Of a DNA stretch of 10,344 nt, positions 5,952 through 10,344 are shown piece after piece. Positions within the stretch are counted from its first letter, which is position 1. Each line of letters starts with the position of its first letter. The stretch lies in assembly GCA_944321005.1 (NCBI GenBank), contig CALUJT010000056.1, positions 1 to 10,344 on the forward strand, given 5' to 3'. Position numbers and translations under genes: made by a program. The notes beneath the pieces are model-generated. The model was not told where the DNA came from and ran no database searches. It was given only the letters and a program-made list of their open reading frames with translations. Source of the stretch: an uncultured Atopobiaceae bacterium. Lineage in GTDB: Bacteria; Actinomycetota; Coriobacteriia; Coriobacteriales; Atopobiaceae.

Positions 5952-8930
5952 CTACTCCCAGCTCACGAGGTAGCGCAGCTCGCAGTCCCGCCTGCAGTCG
6001 AAGCGATACTCCGGGCGCGTGGCGGGGCCGCAGCTCCCCGAGCCGATGCCCATCTGGAACGCCTGGACGGTCACGTAGGTGCCCGAGCGGACCTCGTCCT
6101 CGCGGTGGCGCATGCCGCGCAGCTCCTCGTCGGAGTAGGGCTTGACCGCGAGCTCGAACGGCCGGTCGACGGCTGTGAGCTGCACGTTCTTCTCGCCATT
6201 TGAGATGATGACGTACTGGCAGTCCATGCGGTTGCCGCTCTCCTGGGGACGGATGTTGGGCTCGGTCATGTCCGCCACGCGGCAGGAGACGCGCTCCACC
6301 TGCGCCTGCTCGCACATGTCTTGGTAGGACTCCCCGTTGCGCCCGAGGTACTCGACCTCGTCCCAAGAGGCGTCGAGTCGGTAGCAGACGCCAAACCGCG
6401 GCAGGTCGCCGCGCCCGCGCTCGCAGCGGAGGCGCGACGTCACGAGCACGCCCGCGGCAACGGCCTCGTAGGTGTCCTCGCAGACAAAGCGATGATGGAG
6501 GAAGACGAGCCTCGACGTCACCACGGCCGCGCCCTCCCCCTCGACCACGGAGAGGACCTCGCGCCGGCAGTCGTAGAAGCGCTCCATGGGTCGCCCGCCG
6601 GAGAGGTACCGGTCGTTGTCCGTCTCCGCACGGCAGAGAAGAACGGGCGTCGCGGCCGGGGCCATGACGCCGGCGACGGTGAGCCCACTCCCCGTGACCT
6701 CGCAGCCCTCCGGAAACGCTGCGACGCGCGCGAGAAGGACGCCCTCCAGCGGCGCCATCTCCGAGAGCCTGGTCTGCTCGCGGGAGACCTCCTCCCCCGT
6801 GTCACGGCGGCGCACCGCGACGGTCACCCTGCGGGAGCGGTCGCGCCGCAGGCCCTCGCCGAGCTCGCGCGCCGCGAATGACGTGGGCCTCACCAGGTAG
6901 GACTGCTGCCTCAGCGGCGCCACGTCGCACGAGAGCTCGGCCATGCCTCCGTCGTTCCACTCAAAGCGGAGCGAGAACGCCTCCCCCGGGGTGAACGACG
7001 TCGCGTTGTGGACCATGAAGAAGTCCCCGCCCAGGTGCCGGACGCGCAGGGTCCGGTAGCAGTGACGCACCACGCGCGCGCCCGTGGAGGGCATGCGATC
7101 CGGGTAGAAGATGCCGTCCACGCAGAAGTTGCCGTCGTGCTCCCACTCCCCGTGGTCGCCGCCGTAGGTGTAGCGGCCGTCCGGGTGGAGCACGGCGTGG
7201 TCGGCCATCTCCCACACGCAGCCGCCCATCAGGGAGTCGAAGGCGTAGATCTGCCTCCAGTAGTCCTCGATGCCGCCCGGGCCCACGCCCATGGCGTGCG
7301 CGTACTCGCAGAGGAGGTACGGCCGGTCGTTGAGCCGTCGCGTGGTCGAGCGGCCCTCGCCCACGCTCCGCACGCGCTCGACGGTGGAGTACATCTCGCT
7401 CCCCACGTCGTAGGCGCGACGCAGCGAGTGGATGGCGCCCTCGTAGTGAACGGGCAGGCTCGAGCGCGACCGGATGAGCTCGTACATGGCGTCGGCGTTG
7501 CGCCCTCCGCCGGCCTCGTTGCCCAGGCTCCACATGATCACGCACGTGCGGAGCTTGTCGCGCTCCACGAGGCGCTCGGCGCGGTCGAGGTAGCGCCCCT
7601 CCCAGCGGGCGTCGTTGGTGAGGCGGTTCTGCCTCGCGGGGAACTTGCCCACCAGGGCCCCGTGGGTCTCGAGGTCTGCCTCGTCGATCACGTAGACGCC
7701 CAGCTCGTCGCAGAGCTCCAGGAGGTACGGGTCCGGCGGGTAGTGCGAGGTCCGGATGGTGTCTATGTTGTGGCTCTTGCAGAGAAGGACGTCGCGCTCG
7801 ATCTCCGCCGGCGTCATGGCGTAGCCCGCCGTTGGGCTCGTGTCGTGGTGGTTGACGCCGTGCAGCTTGACCGGCCGGCCGTTCACGAGGAAGCGCCTGC
7901 CGTCCACGCGCGCCTCGCGAAAGCCCACGCGCTCGCGCACGCACTCCGTGGGCGTCTCCAGGATGAGGTCGTAGAGGCGCGGGGTCTCGGCGGTTCACTC
8001 GAGCACGTCGAGCCCTTCGAGGTCGACGGTGGCGCGGCACCCGTCCGCGTGCGCCTCTGCCACCCGCTCGACCCCGTGGCCGCGCAGCGTCACGCGCACC
8101 GTGCCCTCGGCAACAAGGCGAAGGTCAACGGTCATGTGGTAGCGCACGCGGCTCGCCCGTTCTTCTCGGCGCGTGCGCACGTCCACGTCCCAGATTCCGG
8201 AGGGGGTGACCTCGCGCAGCAGCACGTCCCGGAAGATGCCGTTGTTGCGGAACATGTCCTGGCACTCGAGGTAGGAGCCCGTGCACCAGCGGCGCACCAC
8301 GGCCACGAGCTCGTTTGTCCCCGCGCGCTGGCACGGCGCGATGTCGAACTCCGCCGTGTTGTGCGATCCCTCCGCATAGCCCACGCGCCGGCCATTGAGG
8401 TAGAGGTCAAGGCAGCTGGCGACGCCCAGGAAGGAGATGACGTGGCCCACGGACGCCTCGCGCTCGTCCAGGTCAAAGGTGCGGCGGTAGACGCCCGCGA
8501 AGTTGTACTCGCCAACCGGGTGCGCCACGTGCGGGCGCCCGCCCTCGCCGCCGATGAGCGAGAAGACCGGCCCCACGGGGCCCTCCTCGGGTATGCGCGG
8601 CGGGTCGAACGGGAACTGGTAGCGCTCGTCCACGTAGAAGGGCCGGTCGTAGCCCTGGAACTGCCAGCAGCCGGGGACGGCAACGCGGTCCCAGGCAACG
8701 GCCTCGGTGTCCAGCACGTCCGGCAGCTCGGCGGGCCGCGGGTAGAACCGGAAGTCCCACTCCCCGCTCAGACAGCGCACGAGCGGAGACTCGTAGCGCC
8801 TCCGCTCCGCCGGCACCGCCTCCGCCCCCGCCCGATCCGGATACGGGATGAAGTAGCTCCGCGCCGGCAGCCGATTCTCCGCGATGACCCCCGCGTCACA
8901 GTACGCCGCCCGATCCAGCACGTACCTCAC
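5952..8930 (-). pseudogene. lacZ: GH2 beta-galactosidase (LacZ-like), interrupted by one in-frame TGA
   Basis: Would hydrolyse beta-galactosides such as lactose. The frame is continuous from the GTG at 8930 (GGGAGG 8 nt upstream) to a TAG at 5952, 992 codons, except for a TGA at 7997-7995 (codon 312). In order: jelly-roll sugar-binding domain (about 50-250, with YNFAGVYRRTFDL, GVASCLDLYLNG and QDMFRNNGIFRDV), an Ig-like domain ending at the stop, the TIM barrel (about 350-650) with HGVNHHD, TIRTSHYPPDPYLLELCDEL and the acid/base Glu472 in SLGNEAG, the nucleophile Glu542 in LLCEYAHAMG, then the Bgal small-chain domain with RPQESGNR and MGIGSGSCGP. The context around the stop, LDVLE-stop-TAETPRLY, matches the family's W-[ST]-AE-x-P-x-LY, so TGG to TGA is likely. 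Everything after the stop is intact, so inactivation is recent, or the stop is a sequencing error. Readthrough is possible but unproven. A TTG at 8966 is an inferior start. Confidence 0.88.
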
Positions 8931-8971
8931 GTCACAAACCTCCCGGTAAAGGCGCCGCCCGAGCAAGGGGT

Positions 8972-9056
8972 CCGCCGGCCCGCCCGATGTATTCCTGCGC
9001 GCAGTTCTTGCGCAGCAAGCTGTCTGAGCACGGGGATAGGTCGGGCGGGCCGCCGG
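8972..9056. repeat. Inverted repeat with structured 53-nt loop between metY and lacZ
   Basis: Arms of 16 nt at 8972-8987 and 9041-9056 are complementary except at one position (8975 against 9053). The loop holds a perfect 10-bp palindrome CTGCGCGCAG (8995-9004) and a small hairpin CTTGC-GCA-GCAAG (9007-9019). It begins 9 bp beyond the metY stop and ends 41 bp before the lacZ start on the minus strand. It could be a terminator of metY, although there is no U-tract, or a folded leader upstream of lacZ. I recognise no known RNA family in it. Confidence 0.45.
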
Positions 9057-9065
9057 GCCAACCCC

Positions 9066-10344
9066 CTAGATCGCGGCGAGCGCCTGCTCGATGTCGGCGA
9101 TGAGGTCCTCGGTGCCCTCGAGGCCGCACGAGAAGCGCACCATCGCGGGCGAGATGCCGGCGGCGGCCAGCTCCTCGTCGTTCATCTGGCGGTGCGTCGC
9201 GGAGGCCGGGTGCAGGCAGCAGGTGCGGGCGTCGGCCACGTGCGTCTCGATGGCGGCGAGGCGCAGGGCCGCCATGAACTTCTCGGCGGCAGCGCGGCCG
9301 CCGGCGAGCTCGAAGGACACGACGCCGGAGCCACCCTCGGGCAGATACTTCTGGGCGAGCGCGTAGTACGGGTCGGACGGGAGGTGCGGGAAGCGCACGC
9401 TCGTGACGTTGTCGCTCTTCTCGAGGTACTCCGCCACGGCGAGGCCGTTCCTAAAGTGCTGCGGCATGCGCACGTGCAGGCTCTCGAGGCCCATGTTGAG
9501 GTAGAACGCGTTCTGCGGGCTCTGGATGGAGCCGAGGTCGCGCATGAGCTGCGAGGTGGCCTTGGTGATGAAGGCGCCGGCCTGGCCGAACTTCTCGGCG
9601 TAGACGATGCCGTGGTAGGACTCGTCCGGGGTGGTGAGGCCGGGGAACTTGTCCGCGTGGGCCATCCAGTCGAAGTTGCCGGAGTCCACGATCGCGCCGC
9701 CGACGCCCACGCCGTGGCCGTCCATGTACTTGGTGGTGGAGTGGGTCACGATGTCCGCCCCCCACTCGATGGGGCGGCAGAAGACGGGCGTGGGGAAGGT
9801 GTTGTCCACGATCAGCGGCACGCCGTGGGCGTGGGCCGCCGTGGCAAAGCGCTCGATGTCCAGCACGTCGAGCGCGGGGTTGGCAACGGTCTCGCCAAAG
9901 ACGGCGCGCGTGTTGGGACGGAAGGCGGCCTCGAGCTCCTCGTCGGTGCACTCGGGCGAGACGAACGTGGACTCGATGCCCATCTTGGCCATGGTGTGGG
10001 CGATGAGGTTGTACGTGCCGCCGTAGATGGCCGAGCTGGCCACGACGTGGCTGCCCGACTCGCAGATGTTGAAGAGCGCGAAGAAGTTGGCCGCCTGGCC
10101 GGAGCTCGTCAGCATGGCCGCGGCGCCGCCCTCGAGCGCGGCGATCTTGGCCGCCACGGCGTCGTTGGTGGGGTTCTGGAGGCGCGTGTAGAAGTAGCCG
10201 GAGGCCTCGAGGTCAAAGAGCTGGCCCATGTGCTCCGAGGTGGCGTACTTGAACGTGGTGGACTGGACGATGGGAATCTGGCGCGGCTCGCCGTCGCCGG
10301 GCGTGTAGCCGGCCTGGACGCAGCGGGTCGCGATGGTCTGGTCT
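9066..10344 (-). CDS. metY: O-acetylhomoserine sulfhydrylase (aminocarboxypropyltransferase), 5' end outside the window
   Basis: PLP enzyme making homocysteine from O-acetylhomoserine and sulfide, the direct-sulfhydrylation route to methionine. The last 425 residues are visible; the frame is open to the right edge, reading QTIATRCVQAGYTPGDGEPR near its start, so only a few N-terminal residues are missing. Cys/Met-metabolism PLP-family marks (visible-residue numbering): YFYTRLQNPTND about 50-61, GGAAAMLTSSGQAA about 72-85, the PLP-ring Asp180 in LIVDNTFPTP, and Schiff-base Lys205 in HSTTKYMDGHG. NMGLESLHVRMPQH and RFSCGLEGTEDLIADIEQAL near the C-terminus point to the MetY/OAH-sulfhydrylase branch rather than MetB/MetC. 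It is separated from lacZ by 135 bp containing an inverted repeat. The promoter and any methionine riboswitch lie outside the window. Confidence 0.92.
   Translation of the reverse strand, partial: DQTIATRCVQAGYTPGDGEPRQIPIVQSTTFKYATSEHMGQLFDLEASGYFYTRLQNPTNDAVAAKIAALEGGAAAMLTSSGQAANFFALFNICESGSHVVASSAIYGGTYNLIAHTMAKMGIESTFVSPECTDEELEAAFRPNTRAVFGETVANPALDVLDIERFATAAHAHGVPLIVDNTFPTPVFCRPIEWGADIVTHSTTKYMDGHGVGVGGAIVDSGNFDWMAHADKFPGLTTPDESYHGIVYAEKFGQAGAFITKATSQLMRDLGSIQSPQNAFYLNMGLESLHVRMPQHFRNGLAVAEYLEKSDNVTSVRFPHLPSDPYYALAQKYLPEGGSGVVSFELAGGRAAAEKFMAALRLAAIETHVADARTCCLHPASATHRQMNDEELAAAGISPAMVRFSCGLEGTEDLIADIEQALAAI

Noticed and set aside
7995..7997. TGA read as selenocysteine
   Set aside because: GH2 beta-galactosidases are not selenoproteins and the position is a conserved Trp, not Cys; no obvious selenocysteine hairpin directly follows. 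A nonsense change is simpler.
8931..8966. TTG start for lacZ at 8966, adding 12 residues
   Set aside because: It would place the GGGAGG Shine-Dalgarno inside the coding region; the GTG at 8930 has ideal spacing to it.
1..10344. CRISPR arrays, insertion sequences, tRNA or rRNA genes
   Set aside because: No regularly spaced direct repeats, no transposase frame with terminal repeats, and no RNA-gene signature was found on either strand by eye.

Overview
The window is GC-rich (about 70% in most genes) and densely coded, with TAG as the most frequent stop codon, G-rich Shine-Dalgarno sites and GC-stem terminators. The gene set (DegV protein, M3 oligoendopeptidase, glutamate racemase, short SlyD-like FKBP, O-acetylhomoserine sulfhydrylase, large GH2 beta-galactosidase, PadR plus a membrane partner) suggests a high-GC Gram-positive bacterium. 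A host-associated actinobacterium of the Coriobacteriia (Olsenella/Atopobium/Collinsella type) is my best guess. That is an inference from protein style and composition; no rRNA or other marker is present.

Layout, left to right. (1) The N-terminal half of an M3 oligoendopeptidase (minus strand) leaves the left edge and is divergent from a degV-family gene (plus). (2) degV converges on murI (minus), with a GC hairpin terminator between them. (3) From an AT-rich divergent region a padR-type repressor gene runs on the plus strand, overlapping by 14 bp a gene for a single-pass membrane protein with an N-terminal PadR-partner-like helical domain and a C-terminal DUF4825-like domain. A perfect 23-bp inverted repeat ends this operon. 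(4) A SlyD-like peptidyl-prolyl isomerase gene stands alone with its own terminator. (5) A lower-GC island holds a strong-looking promoter with a LexA/SOS-type box between its -35 and -10 elements, an unexplained leader of about 180 nt, and a HigB/HigA-type toxin-antitoxin pair. (6) On the minus strand, convergent with the toxin-antitoxin genes, lies a full-length GH2 beta-galactosidase gene broken by a single in-frame TGA where the family usually has Trp. (7) An inverted repeat with a 53-nt loop separates it from the 3' part of an O-acetylhomoserine sulfhydrylase gene (minus) that leaves the right edge.

How they work together: most genes are independent housekeeping units (peptide degradation, D-glutamate supply for peptidoglycan, protein folding, sulfur assimilation into homocysteine). 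Two modules look regulatory or accessory: the PadR/membrane-protein pair, probably an envelope-sensing circuit, and the higBA pair, whose upstream promoter looks DNA-damage controlled. The lacZ gene appears recently inactivated, since both catalytic glutamates and all domains are intact on either side of the stop. I found no clearly unprecedented system. The LexA-box/higBA arrangement and the lacZ nonsense codon are the best leads.
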